Of a stretch of 47,196 nucleotides of DNA, positions 35,153-44,191 are shown piece after piece. A model generated the notes under the pieces. That model was not told where the DNA came from. It ran no database searches and saw only the letters and a list, made by a program, of their open reading frames with translations. The position numbers and the translations under genes are program-made. Origin of the DNA: Prochlorococcus sp. AG-402-N21 (lineage in GTDB: Bacteria; Cyanobacteriota; Cyanobacteriia; PCC-6307; Cyanobiaceae); contig QCIW01000008.1 of NCBI GenBank assembly GCA_003216435.1, positions 1-47,196 on the forward strand, written 5' to 3'. Positions within the stretch are counted from its first letter, which is position 1; each line of letters starts with the position of its first letter.

Positions 35153-36382
35153 TTATAGACTTCTTAGGGCTACTATTGGATCTAACTTTGCAGCTCGATT
35201 GGCAGGTAAAACTCCAAAGGTTAGCCCTATAGAGCCTGACAGTATAACTGTGAGAATAATTATATTAGAACCAATAGTTGCAGGTAATGGGCTTATTAAT
35301 GCAATTAATTTGACAGTACTTAAGCCACCAATTGTTCCTACTAGACCTCCGAGTATTGCAAGTATCAAAGATTCAATAAGAAACTGAATTAATATATCTG
35401 ATTGCCTTGCTCCTAACGCTTTTCTTAATCCTATTTCTTGTGTCCTTTCATTAACTGCTACAAGCATTATATTCATAATTCCAATTCCCCCTACAATTAA
35501 AGAAACTCCGCCAATGGCACCTAGCATTAATGTTAATCCGCCTGTTATTGTAGTAACTATTTGGAGAGCATCTTTTTGAGATCTAACTGCAAAATCATCA
35601 TCTCTGATTATTTTATGTCTTTGTCTAAGCAAATTCGTGATCTGAAACTTCGCGGCTCTAGTTGAATTCTCATTAATTGCCTCAACACTTATAAAACTTA
35701 GGCTAATCCCATAGGTGGGATCTTTGCCTGTTATTCTACTAACCATTGTAGATAAAGGAATATAGGCCGTTTCATCTTGATTGTTACCAAATACAGCACC
35801 TTTCGGAGCCATTATTCCTATTACTTCAAAAGATTGATCTTTTATCCTAATTGTTTTCCCTATTGCTTGACTATTAAGGAAGAGTTTACTTTTTAAATCA
35901 GGACCTACCACAACAACACTTTTAGCACCTTTTACGTCTTGTGAATTTATAAATCTTCCTTTCGCTATTTCAAAACTTCTAACAGGAAGAAATTCTGGTG
36001 TAATTCCAGAAATAGAACTACTCGTACTTTTAGACTCGTATTGAATAACCTCATTAGATGTGATTTGGGGAGCTACTCTTTTTACCGTAGGAACTTGAGT
36101 CCGAATTGCTTCTGAATCACTTAATACAAGGTTTTTAGGGAAAGCAACTCCTCTTCTCCTAGTGTCATTATTCCCTGGGACCACAAATAATACATTTGCG
36201 CCTAAATTGCTTAGTTGATTTTCTGCTAACTTTTGTGCACCTCTTCCCACTCCAACTAATGTTATTACTGAAGCATTTCCTATAACTATTCCCAACATAG
36301 TTAAAAGGCTTCTTAATTTATTTGATTTAAGTGTTCTATAAGCCATATAAAGTATCTCGCTTACAGGTAATTTTCTTGCCAT
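35153..36382 (-). CDS. MacB-type ABC transporter permease
   Basis: The 409-residue protein has one N-terminal membrane helix (SLLTMLGIVIGNASVITLVGVG), a periplasmic MacB core domain (about 50-270), and an FtsX domain with three C-terminal helices (GGIGIMNIMLVAVNERTQEIGLRKALGA). Such permeases work with a separate LolD/MacB-like ATPase to extrude lipids, peptides or toxins. No ATPase gene is adjacent, so the partner is encoded elsewhere. pyk lies 6 bases upstream on the same strand, suggesting a shared transcript. Confidence 0.88.
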   Translation of the reverse strand: MARKLPVSEILYMAYRTLKSNKLRSLLTMLGIVIGNASVITLVGVGRGAQKLAENQLSNLGANVLFVVPGNNDTRRRGVAFPKNLVLSDSEAIRTQVPTVKRVAPQITSNEVIQYESKSTSSSISGITPEFLPVRSFEIAKGRFINSQDVKGAKSVVVVGPDLKSKLFLNSQAIGKTIRIKDQSFEVIGIMAPKGAVFGNNQDETAYIPLSTMVSRITGKDPTYGISLSFISVEAINENSTRAAKFQITNLLRQRHKIIRDDDFAVRSQKDALQIVTTITGGLTLMLGAIGGVSLIVGGIGIMNIMLVAVNERTQEIGLRKALGARQSDILIQFLIESLILAILGGLVGTIGGLSTVKLIALISPLPATIGSNIIILTVILSGSIGLTFGVLPANRAAKLDPIVALRSL

Positions 36383-36388
36383 CTTCTT

Positions 36389-37855
36389 CTAGATAATTTG
36401 ATTGTGCTTATCAGTTCCTTTGAATTTTGCTCCTACTATTCCAACTTTTATTAGATCGGTAGAACCGCTTACACCACTTAAGGTTCCTGCTGTTTGTACA
36501 ACAACATCATTAGCGTTTAGTACCTTCATTTCCTCAGCTATTTGCATGGCTAAATCAAATGTTTTGGTGGGACTAATTTGATTGGGTATTAATAAAGGAA
36601 TAACTCCCCAGACTAGTTGTAATCTTCTTGCTACTTCATCCTCACTTGTAATTGCAAGTACTGGCGTAGCTGGTCGAAATTTACTTACATTCCGAGCAGT
36701 TGCCCCACTCTTTGTTAAGGGCAAAATTGCTGCTGCATTTAGTTGTTTGGCAATGCTACTTACTGCTGCACTAATAGCATTAGGTATTGTACTTGGCAAA
36801 TGACTCTCTAAGGCTCTTTGTGGGTAGTCCTTCTCAATCCTTTTAGCAATAGTTGCCATGGTTGATACAGCTTCAATCGGATAGTCCCCTACGGCAGTTT
36901 CATTCGAGAGCATTACAGCATCAGTCCCATCAAGAATTGCATTTGCGACATCACTTACTTCTGCTCTTGTTGGCCTAGGGCTTGAGGCCATAGAGTCCAG
37001 CATCTGAGTAGCAGTGATAATCGGGATCCCTAAAGAGTTAGCTTTTTTAATTAGAGATTTTTGTAATAGTGGTACCTCTTCGGCTGGCATTTCAACCCCC
37101 AAGTCGCCCCTAGCAACCATTACTCCATCACATAAAGGGAGTATTGAATCAATTTGATCAATTGCTTCAAATTTTTCTATCTTTGCAACAACAGGAATAT
37201 TCTCTCCATGTGACTTAATTAAATCTTTTATTTCTTTCATATCGGAGGGATTTCTGACAAAACTCAGAGCTATCCAATCAACTCCTTGTTTTATTCCAAA
37301 AGCAAGATCTTCTTTATCTTTTGGTGTTAGGGCTTTAATCGAAAGTTGAACATCTGGGAAATTCACTCCTTTGTTATTAGATAAAACACCACCTACAGTT
37401 ACTTCGCATTCAATTGTTTGTTCCTTAATATCAACTTTCTCAACTTTCATTTCTACACGCCCGTCATCCAAAAGGATTCTGTTGCCAGGACTTACTTCTT
37501 CAGCAAGAGTTTCGTAAGTAACATTTGCAATATTCTTGTCACAGTTAACAAGTTTAGAAGTTAAAGAATATTTGTCTCCTGTCAAAACTTTGACAGGCCC
37601 ATCTTTGAATCGACCTAATCTAATTTTCGGTCCCTGAAGATCTTGAAGGATACCTATATGTATTCCAAGATCTTTGGAAACTTGTCGTATCGTGGCTATT
37701 CGACAAGCATGTTCTTTATGGTCCCCATGTGAAAAATTCAATCTAAAGGTGGTTGCACCAGCTTTAACTAGTTCAGCAATTCTTTGAGGACTTTCGGTGG
37801 CAGGCCCAATAGTCGCAACTATTTTGGTCCGTCGTTTGAGTTCAATCTTGCTCAT
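36389..37855 (-). CDS. pyk: Pyruvate kinase
   Basis: Pyruvate kinase makes ATP and pyruvate from phosphoenolpyruvate. The start region RRTKIVATIGPATES, the LNFSHGD motif, the catalytic KIEKFEAI, the MVARGDLGVE metal-site motif and the ITATQMLDSM block are all present, with the barrel, B and C domains in order. The frame is open a further 23 codons upstream to 37924, but that stretch has no family similarity and would fill the promoter spacer with the divergent MazG-like gene. I therefore use the ATG at 37855, giving 488 residues. Confidence in the exact start is moderate. Confidence 0.95.
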   Translation of the reverse strand: MSKIELKRRTKIVATIGPATESPQRIAELVKAGATTFRLNFSHGDHKEHACRIATIRQVSKDLGIHIGILQDLQGPKIRLGRFKDGPVKVLTGDKYSLTSKLVNCDKNIANVTYETLAEEVSPGNRILLDDGRVEMKVEKVDIKEQTIECEVTVGGVLSNNKGVNFPDVQLSIKALTPKDKEDLAFGIKQGVDWIALSFVRNPSDMKEIKDLIKSHGENIPVVAKIEKFEAIDQIDSILPLCDGVMVARGDLGVEMPAEEVPLLQKSLIKKANSLGIPIITATQMLDSMASSPRPTRAEVSDVANAILDGTDAVMLSNETAVGDYPIEAVSTMATIAKRIEKDYPQRALESHLPSTIPNAISAAVSSIAKQLNAAAILPLTKSGATARNVSKFRPATPVLAITSEDEVARRLQLVWGVIPLLIPNQISPTKTFDLAMQIAEEMKVLNANDVVVQTAGTLSGVSGSTDLIKVGIVGAKFKGTDKHNQII

Positions 37856-37935
37856 TAAAGGGACCTGAGATTGTTTGAAAAATAACATCTTGCAGTCATA
37901 GGCTAAGTCTTTTTCAAGATCCAAATACTCTCATC

Positions 37936-38265
37936 ATGAACCTAAATCATTACCAACTCAAATCTAAAAAGACAGCTCTTTATCCAAATGTTGGAAATAA
38001 TCCAATTTATCCAACTCTAGGTTTAGCTGGAGAGGCTGGGGAGGTTGCCGATAAAGTTAAGAAAATACTTAGAGATAATAATGGTGTTTTCGATTCACTT
38101 GCTAAAGAGGCAATAAAGCTAGAACTAGGGGATGTCCTCTGGTACATAGCACAATTGTCAACAGAGCTAGGGTTTGAACTTGAAGATGTAGCTCAAGCCA
38201 ATCTCGACAAACTTACAAAAAGAGCTAGTGAAGGAAAACTTACAGGTAGTGGAGATAACCGATAA
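37936..38265 (+). CDS. MazG-like nucleotide pyrophosphohydrolase
   Basis: The 109-residue protein is a single-domain all-alpha NTP pyrophosphatase. The metal-binding acidic pattern is visible as GEAGEVADKVKK (E..E) and, about 30 residues on, LELGDVLWYIAQL (ExxD). Such enzymes cleanse non-canonical or excess dNTPs, or regulate nucleotide alarmones. It is divergent from pyk and converges on yggT. It is shorter than E. coli MazG (two domains), as for the phage and cyanobacterial MazG-like type. Confidence 0.85.
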   Translation: MNLNHYQLKSKKTALYPNVGNNPIYPTLGLAGEAGEVADKVKKILRDNNGVFDSLAKEAIKLELGDVLWYIAQLSTELGFELEDVAQANLDKLTKRASEGKLTGSGDNR

Positions 38266-38270
38266 ATAAA

Positions 38271-38576
38271 CTATCCGTAAAATTGAATAGCTGTATTTAA
38301 GGAGGCAAATCTAAGATAATTTATAAAGCTCTCGACAAAATTAAGTAATAGGAAAGCCAGGATAGGTGATATGTCTAGCCCACCTATAGGTGGGATTATG
38401 CCTCTAAATAAATTTAAATAAGGATCTGTTATAGCAGACAGATTTGCAAGAATCGGGTTTGACCAGTCGAGATTGGGGAACCATGTTAGTAGTACCCTAA
38501 TGATTAAAAGATACGAATAGATAAGTAGTGTTTGGCCAAGGACACCAAAAATAATTGAACTGATTTCAAAAGCCAT
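38271..38576 (-). CDS. YggT family membrane protein
   Basis: The 101-residue protein has two membrane regions and the YggT block LLTWFPNLDWSNPILANLSAITDPYLNLFRGIIPP. The family, Ycf19 in plastids, is linked to cell or chloroplast division and thylakoid organisation. It lies 24 bases downstream of scpB on the same strand, a chromosome/cell division context. Confidence 0.88.
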   Translation of the reverse strand: MAFEISSIIFGVLGQTLLIYSYLLIIRVLLTWFPNLDWSNPILANLSAITDPYLNLFRGIIPPIGGLDISPILAFLLLNFVESFINYLRFASLNTAIQFYG

Positions 38577-38600
38577 TTGATCTAGATAATCCTTTTTATA

Positions 38601-39167
38601 TTATGCGGCTTTACCATCTTTTTCTGACTTTATATCTGGAAGGATGGTAAAAGTTTGATGAAATTTTTCAGAAAGAGTTAACCAATAAGAACGACCCTCT
38701 CTTTGTCGTTTCCTATCTATAAATTTTTGTGATACAAGCTCTTTAATATGTTCGTAAACTCCAGAACCTCTTATGTCTACAAGATCCGATTGAAGGATTC
38801 TTTTTTTTAAAGCAATTGTGGCAAGTGTTCTCAAGGTTGCTACCGAAATATCAACAGGCAGGAGATTTTGAACTAATTCCCCCAATCCCGCTCTTAGTTG
38901 AAGAGAGTAAGTACCATTCCTTTCGTTTATTTCAAGAGCTGTGTCTCTCTGGGCATATTCAGCGGTAAGAGCAAATAGTGCCTGCTCAACGATTTCTTTT
39001 TCTTCGTTGACATATTCGATTATTTCTTCAAGACGCATTGGTTTGCCTTTTAAATAAAGGATTGCTTCCAATCTTGCTGGAAGAGAGATATCAGGGATTT
39101 CCTTGCTGGAACTAGATAGCTCAGATGGCTGCGAAGAAGTAGTAATAGGAAAAAGATTACTGACCAT
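38601..39167 (-). CDS. scpB: Segregation and condensation protein B
   Basis: ScpB, a tandem winged-helix protein, joins ScpA and SMC in chromosome condensation. The 188-residue protein has LPARLEAILYLKGKPMRLEEI at the start of the first winged helix (after an unstructured N-terminus of about 28 residues) and, in the second, LRTLATIALKKRI and DIRGSGVYEHIKELVSQKFI. It is cotranscribed with yggT and follows ilvA by 19 bases. Confidence 0.92.
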   Translation of the reverse strand: MVSNLFPITTSSQPSELSSSSKEIPDISLPARLEAILYLKGKPMRLEEIIEYVNEEKEIVEQALFALTAEYAQRDTALEINERNGTYSLQLRAGLGELVQNLLPVDISVATLRTLATIALKKRILQSDLVDIRGSGVYEHIKELVSQKFIDRKRQREGRSYWLTLSEKFHQTFTILPDIKSEKDGKAA

Positions 39168-39186
39168 TCAAAAAATAACTTGATTA

Positions 39187-40728
39187 TTAGGATTGTGCAC
39201 CTAGGAACATTTCATATGCTGGATTATTTGTTTCATCAAAACTCTTATAACCGACATTCTTTAAGAATTTATCCCACTCTTCTAAGTCTTCTTCTGCTAC
39301 AAGTACTCCTATAACAATTCTGCCAATATCAGCTCCGTGATTCCTGTAATGAAAAATGCTGATACTCCACTGTGGTCTCATTGCGTTGACAAAACGCATC
39401 AATGCTCCTGGCCTTTCTGGGAATTCAAATCGATATAAAAGTTCCTTTAAAGACCCTTGTGAAATTATTTTTCGTTTGGTTGGCAGTCTTCCTCCAACCA
39501 TATGGCGAAGATGCATTTTTGATAATTCATCATTACTAAGATCAAGACATTTAAGACCGTTTTTTTGTAACTTCTGGACTAAATTTTGTCGATCAGATAA
39601 GTCCTTAACTTCTAAACCCATGAAAATATATGCTGAGTTACCTTCTGACATTCTGTAGCTGAATTCGGTAAAGTTTCTTTTGCCTAGTAATTGACAGATT
39701 TCTTTTAAACTTCCAGCTTTTTCTGGAATTTCTATTGCAAGCATTGTTTCTTTTTCTTCTCCTAATTCTGCTCTTTCGGCTACAAAACGAAGTCTTGCAA
39801 AATTCATATTTGCTCCACAAGCAATAGCAACTAAATTCATATTCGTTAGATTTCGTTTTGAAACATCTGCTTTTAGACCTGCTACAGCAAGGGCGCCTGC
39901 CGGTTCAAGAATTGAACGTGTATCTTCAAAAACGTCTTTTATGGCCGCACAAATCTCGTCGGTTGAAACTTTTACAATCGAATCTACATATTTTTGAGTT
40001 AAGGAAAAGGTGTTTGCACCAACCTTCTTAACAGCCACACCATCAGCAAAAAGGCCAATTTGATCTAGCTCTACTATTTTTCCTGCCTCTAATGATTGGG
40101 ACATAGCACATGAATCTTCAGGTTCTACTCCAATAATTTCAACATTTGGCCAAAGGCTTTTTACATAAGCTGCTACCCCACTTATTAGACCTCCTCCTCC
40201 AATGGCAATGTAAATAGCATTGGGGGGATTTTCAGACTGTCTTAGTATTTCTATTCCGATTGTTCCTTGACCGGCTATTACTTCTGGATCGTCAAATGGA
40301 TGAATGAAAGTTAGGCCTTGATCTTTGGAGATTTGTAAAGCTTTTTCATAAGATTCATCATAGGTATCTCCATAAAGTATTACTTCTGCTTTTAAAGCTT
40401 TAACTGCTTCAGTTTTCATTAAAGGTGTAGTTACAGGCATAACAATTACAGACTTACATTTCAAATGAGCCGCACTAAGAGCAACCCCTTGAGCATGATT
40501 TCCTGCACTAGAAGCAACAACTCCTTTTGCCAATTCTTGTGGATTTAATTGGGCCATACGGTTGTATGCACCTCGAAGTTTGAACGAAAAAACTTGTTGA
40601 AGATCCTCTCTTTTAAGCCAAATATCATTTCCTAGTTTTTTACTAAGGTTTTTTGCTTTGTCTAAAGGGGTTTCTATAGCTACGTCATATACACGTGCTC
40701 TAAGAATTTTCTGAAGATAGTCATCCAT
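39187..40728 (-). CDS. ilvA: Threonine ammonia-lyase (threonine dehydratase), biosynthetic
   Basis: IlvA deaminates threonine to 2-oxobutanoate, the committed step of isoleucine synthesis, with feedback by isoleucine. The 513-residue protein contains the PLP lysine in VFSFKLRGAYNRM (near residue 50), SSAGNHAQGVAL, the phosphate loop IGGGGLISGVA, and two C-terminal ACT-like regulatory domains (about 330-505). The two regulatory domains mark the long, isoleucine-sensitive form rather than the catabolic form. Confidence 0.96.
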   Translation of the reverse strand: MDDYLQKILRARVYDVAIETPLDKAKNLSKKLGNDIWLKREDLQQVFSFKLRGAYNRMAQLNPQELAKGVVASSAGNHAQGVALSAAHLKCKSVIVMPVTTPLMKTEAVKALKAEVILYGDTYDESYEKALQISKDQGLTFIHPFDDPEVIAGQGTIGIEILRQSENPPNAIYIAIGGGGLISGVAAYVKSLWPNVEIIGVEPEDSCAMSQSLEAGKIVELDQIGLFADGVAVKKVGANTFSLTQKYVDSIVKVSTDEICAAIKDVFEDTRSILEPAGALAVAGLKADVSKRNLTNMNLVAIACGANMNFARLRFVAERAELGEEKETMLAIEIPEKAGSLKEICQLLGKRNFTEFSYRMSEGNSAYIFMGLEVKDLSDRQNLVQKLQKNGLKCLDLSNDELSKMHLRHMVGGRLPTKRKIISQGSLKELLYRFEFPERPGALMRFVNAMRPQWSISIFHYRNHGADIGRIVIGVLVAEEDLEEWDKFLKNVGYKSFDETNNPAYEMFLGAQS

Positions 40729-40827
40729 AATTATATTTTGTCAATTGTTTAGTAATTTGGATTTCTACATTGCATTTGTTCTTGTTGTGAATTTCCCGAA
40801 AAGTGCATTGGAACGCCTAGATTAAGA

Positions 40828-42756
40828 ATGTTGAGATCTCAGAAAATGCGCCTGAGCGAATTAAGTCATCCAAATGACCTGCATGGATTGTCTGTAGCTC
40901 AATTAGAGGATGTTGCCTGTCAAATTAGAGAAAGACATCTTCAGGTTGTTTCAACTAGTGGTGGGCACCTTGGCCCAGGACTAGGAGTTGTTGAACTAAC
41001 ACTTGCTTTATATCAAACCCTTGATTTAGATCTTGACAAGGTTATTTGGGATGTTGGTCATCAAGCATACCCCCATAAATTGATTACTGGTAGATTTAAT
41101 AATTTCGATGGATTGAGACAAAAAGGAGGAGTCGCAGGATATTTAAAACGTAGTGAGAGTCATTTTGATCACTTTGGAGCAGGTCATGCAAGTACTTCTA
41201 TTTCAGCAGCTCTTGGAATGGCTTTAGCTAGAGATAGACGTGGGGAGGATTTTAAATGTGTTGCTGTTATTGGTGATGGAGCTTTGACAGGTGGAATGGC
41301 TTTGGAAGCTATTAATCATGCCGGCCATTTACCAAAAACACCTTTATTGGTAGTTCTTAATGACAACGATATGTCTATATCTCCTCCTGTAGGAGCCTTA
41401 TCTACTTATCTCAATAGGATGAGACTAAGTCCACCCGTAAAGTTTGTTTCGGAAAGTGTCCAAGAAAGTGTGAAAAACTTACCTTTTATGGGCGGAGAAC
41501 TTTCAGAAGAAATAAAGTCATTAACTGGAAGTGTTCGACGACTTGCAGTTCCTAAGGTCGGTGCTGTATTTGAAGAATTAGGGTTTACATATATAGGACC
41601 AATTGACGGGCATAATATTTCTCAAATGATTAAAACCTTTCAGACTGCTCATAAGGTTGGAGGTCCCGTTTTAGTTCATGTTCTTACAACAAAAGGGAAG
41701 GGCTATCCCTTCGCAGAAGCTGATCAAGTTGGATATCATGCGCAATCTTCATTTGATCTAACCACTGGTAAATCCCAACCTTCATCAAAGCCTAAACCCC
41801 CCAGCTATAGCAAGGTCTTTGGTCAGACATTAGTTAAACTTTGTGAGCAAGATAGCAAGGTTATAGGAATTACAGCTGCAATGGCGGAAGGAACAGCACT
41901 AAATCTTCTACAGAAAGCAATTCCAGAACAATATGTTGATGTAGGAATAGCTGAGCAACATGCTGTCACTCTTGCTGCCGGAATGGCTTGTGAAGGGCTT
42001 AAGCCTGTTGTTGCTATTTATAGTACTTTTTTACAAAGGGCATATGACCAATTAATTCATGATGTGGGTATTCAAAAATTACCAGTAACTTTTGTTCTTG
42101 ATAGAGCTGGGATAGTTGGAGCAGATGGCCCTACCCATCAGGGGCAATATGACATTAGTTATTTAAGGTCTGTCCCTAATTTCACGGTGATGGCTCCTAA
42201 GGATGAATCTGAACTACAACGAATGATGGTCACATGCTTACAACATAATGGACCTATTGCCTTAAGAATTCCAAGAGGCCCAGGCGAAGGAGTACTTTTA
42301 ATGGAAGAAGGATGGAAGCCTTTGGAGATTGGCCATGGAGAGATACTTATCGAAGGGGATGATTTATTGATAGTTGCTTATGGATCTATGGTTTCACAGG
42401 CACTCAAAACAGCAGAGTTATTAAGAGAATCTGGAGTATTCTCTACAGTAATTAATGCGCGTTTCTTAAGACCACTCGATGAGAATCTAATAAATCCATT
42501 AGCTAGAAGAATTGGCAAAGTAGTCACTATGGAAGAAGGAACACTTCTGGGTGGTTTTGGATCTGCAGTTGTAGAATCACTATCCGATAATGAAATATTA
42601 GTACCCACCTTAAGAATAGGAATACCAGATAAATTAGTAGATCATGCTAGTCCTGACCAAAGCAAGGAATCCTTATCATTAACACCTACTCAGATGTCAA
42701 TCTCAATAAAACACCGGTTTGGATGGAAAACTGATGATTCCCTTATTTTGAAATAA
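40828..42756 (+). CDS. dxs: 1-deoxy-D-xylulose-5-phosphate synthase
   Basis: Dxs condenses pyruvate and glyceraldehyde-3-phosphate with thiamine diphosphate, the first step of the MEP isoprenoid pathway. The 642-residue protein shows [17 protein letters not shown], the thiamine motif [15 protein letters not shown] with its later Asn (LNDNDMSIS), the catalytic-loop [15 protein letters not shown] and [15 protein letters not shown]. The ATG at 40828 adds six residues before MRLSELSHP, where relatives begin; the ATG at 40846 may be the true start. It converges with psaK. Confidence 0.97.
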   Translation: MLRSQKMRLSELSHPNDLHGLSVAQLEDVACQIRERHLQVVSTSGGHLGPGLGVVELTLALYQTLDLDLDKVIWDVGHQAYPHKLITGRFNNFDGLRQKGGVAGYLKRSESHFDHFGAGHASTSISAALGMALARDRRGEDFKCVAVIGDGALTGGMALEAINHAGHLPKTPLLVVLNDNDMSISPPVGALSTYLNRMRLSPPVKFVSESVQESVKNLPFMGGELSEEIKSLTGSVRRLAVPKVGAVFEELGFTYIGPIDGHNISQMIKTFQTAHKVGGPVLVHVLTTKGKGYPFAEADQVGYHAQSSFDLTTGKSQPSSKPKPPSYSKVFGQTLVKLCEQDSKVIGITAAMAEGTALNLLQKAIPEQYVDVGIAEQHAVTLAAGMACEGLKPVVAIYSTFLQRAYDQLIHDVGIQKLPVTFVLDRAGIVGADGPTHQGQYDISYLRSVPNFTVMAPKDESELQRMMVTCLQHNGPIALRIPRGPGEGVLLMEEGWKPLEIGHGEILIEGDDLLIVAYGSMVSQALKTAELLRESGVFSTVINARFLRPLDENLINPLARRIGKVVTMEEGTLLGGFGSAVVESLSDNEILVPTLRIGIPDKLVDHASPDQSKESLSLTPTQMSISIKHRFGWKTDDSLILK

Positions 42757-42827
42757 GAGTAGATATATAGTTACTTGGAAAATTAACTTTAGATAAAGTT
42801 GAATATCGTTAACTTAATAATTAGCTT

Positions 42828-43088
42828 TTAGAGAACACCCCTAGCAGCTAGCCCCAATATTGAACCTATTCCTAAAACATGTCCGAGACAATTTGCTGCG
42901 ACAAATGAACCATGGCTTAATCCTCCATAGTATTGAGGGTTAGGCATTGGGAAACCCTCATTTGGCTTCTCAATATTTGCTCTAGCGATCGCATAAGCAA
43001 GCAAATTGCAGACAATCATTACTACAGCACACTTTGGAGACCACTGAAAAGTTACTGGATCTGCAACAGCCAATAGAGATGTAAACAT
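42828..43088 (-). CDS. psaK: Photosystem I reaction center subunit X
   Basis: PsaK is a two-helix peripheral subunit of photosystem I, near the antenna-binding face. The 86-residue precursor has two membrane helices (about 20-40 and 61-83), the intervening ARANIEKPNEGFPMPNPQYYGGLSHGSFVAANCLGH loop (conserved pieces: FPMPN and GSFVAANCLGH) and a short N-terminal presequence ending near VADP. A TATAAA box in the 70-base upstream spacer may drive it. Confidence 0.94.
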   Translation of the reverse strand: MFTSLLAVADPVTFQWSPKCAVVMIVCNLLAYAIARANIEKPNEGFPMPNPQYYGGLSHGSFVAANCLGHVLGIGSILGLAARGVL

Positions 43089-43158
43089 TGACCAAACTTG
43101 TTAAGTGAATTCATTCTGCTTTATAAGGGAGCAATTGTGGAAGATTTTTGGAAACCTC

Positions 43159-43497
43159 TTAAGAGTTTTTTACTTCTTTGGTCTTAAGCATTTGGAGAAA
43201 ACCAAAAACCACAAGAGCGTCACTAAGAGTGAGAAATGCTTCTGCTGCCCCATGAAGGCCATCTATGTTTGTTAAATCATCTTGATATAACTTGAGAGCA
43301 ATTATTGCAAAAATAATAGTCATAAATACGAATAGAATTGTCAACCTAAAACCCCATAAGGATATTTTTGGAATAGCTTTGCTTTTTTGGGCATAGTATA
43401 AAAATATGATGTATGGAAATAGGGACAACACAAAAAATATACTTGGGTCAACTTCATTAAGTAAGCTAATTAGTCCATTTTCTGGAAGAAAGTTCAT
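43159..43497 (-). CDS. DUF3593 family membrane protein
   Basis: The 112-residue protein has three predicted helices and the DUF3593 blocks VDPSIFFVLSLFPYIIFLYY and GLHGAAEAFLTLSDALVVFGFL. The family occurs in cyanobacteria and plastids, without established function. Its start overlaps the DUF2499 stop by 4 bases, implying that the two membrane proteins act together. psaK follows on the same strand. Confidence 0.85.
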   Translation of the reverse strand: MNFLPENGLISLLNEVDPSIFFVLSLFPYIIFLYYAQKSKAIPKISLWGFRLTILFVFMTIIFAIIALKLYQDDLTNIDGLHGAAEAFLTLSDALVVFGFLQMLKTKEVKNS

Positions 43498-43796
43498 AGC
43501 TTAATAAGTTCCTTTTTATATAGATTGAAAGCAGCTAGGGCCATACATGTATTTCCCAGTACAGTTAACCCTGCTTGTAAGACAACTAAACCTTTTAATT
43601 CATTAGAATTATCAAATATATGCCAAGTTATTGCAGCCATGGCACTTGCCAGATTTGGGAGCATAGAAAAGGCTAGCCATTTAAGAGAAGGATTATTGGT
43701 GTTGATAGATATTGTTTGGATCAGTACTATTGCTAAAATCCATTCAAATAAGGTTGCAATGTGAATGAACCATGTACTTAGGGAAAGCTCGTGCAT
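43494..43796 (-). CDS. DUF2499 family membrane protein
   Basis: The 100-residue protein has three predicted helices and the DUF2499 blocks LSLSTWFIHIATLFEWI, GWLAFSMLPN-like LKWLAFSMLPNLASAMAAITWH and VLQAGLTVLGNTCMALAAFNLY. Like its partner DUF3593, it is a cyanobacterial/plastid family of unknown role. The 4-base overlap with DUF3593 shows translational coupling. Confidence 0.86.
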   Translation of the reverse strand: MHELSLSTWFIHIATLFEWILAIVLIQTISINTNNPSLKWLAFSMLPNLASAMAAITWHIFDNSNELKGLVVLQAGLTVLGNTCMALAAFNLYKKELIKL

Positions 43797-43906
43797 TTTT
43801 TAGTTTAAAAATTTAGTTAACTTTGCCGAGGTTAGTCTTATATATCTAGATTAATATTAGTGATCAAAATTTGATTCGGATATCGGTGCGAGGAATATAG
43901 AATTAG

Positions 43907-44143
43907 TTAGATATTGTTTAAATCTACACCTAGAGATTTCGCATAATTACCTAGCCCTTTTTTCTGAATAGTTTTGAGCGCTCTCGTTGTAACTCGTAGA
44001 TTTACCCACCTGTTCCCCTCGGCCCACCAAAGGCGACGCTTTTGAAGGTTTGCTTGTTGTAGTTTTTTGGTGCGAATATGAGAATGACTCACAGACATTC
44101 CATTATTTGCTTTCGTTCCAGTGAGTTGGCATACTCTCGACAT
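43907..44143 (-). CDS. rpmB: 50S ribosomal protein L28
   Basis: L28 is a small large-subunit protein. The 78-residue protein has the family start [20 protein letters not shown], then [27 protein letters not shown] split over the usual core, and a C-terminal helix. The Cys of the start region has no zinc-ribbon partner, as in the zinc-free type. Upstream is htpG on the same strand (48-base spacer). Confidence 0.96.
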   Translation of the reverse strand: MSRVCQLTGTKANNGMSVSHSHIRTKKLQQANLQKRRLWWAEGNRWVNLRVTTRALKTIQKKGLGNYAKSLGVDLNNI

Positions 44144-44191
44144 GATTTGCCTTCAGATTAGATAATCATAATACCAACAATCTGGACAAAT

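Noticed and set aside
37856-37924. N-terminal extension of pyruvate kinase
   Set aside because: The 23 extra codons have no family counterpart and occupy the only promoter space with the divergent gene.
43156-43165. 10-bp palindrome CTCTTAAGAG at the end of the DUF3593 gene
   Set aside because: It has no loop and no T-run for a terminator and overlaps coding sequence; chance is sufficient.
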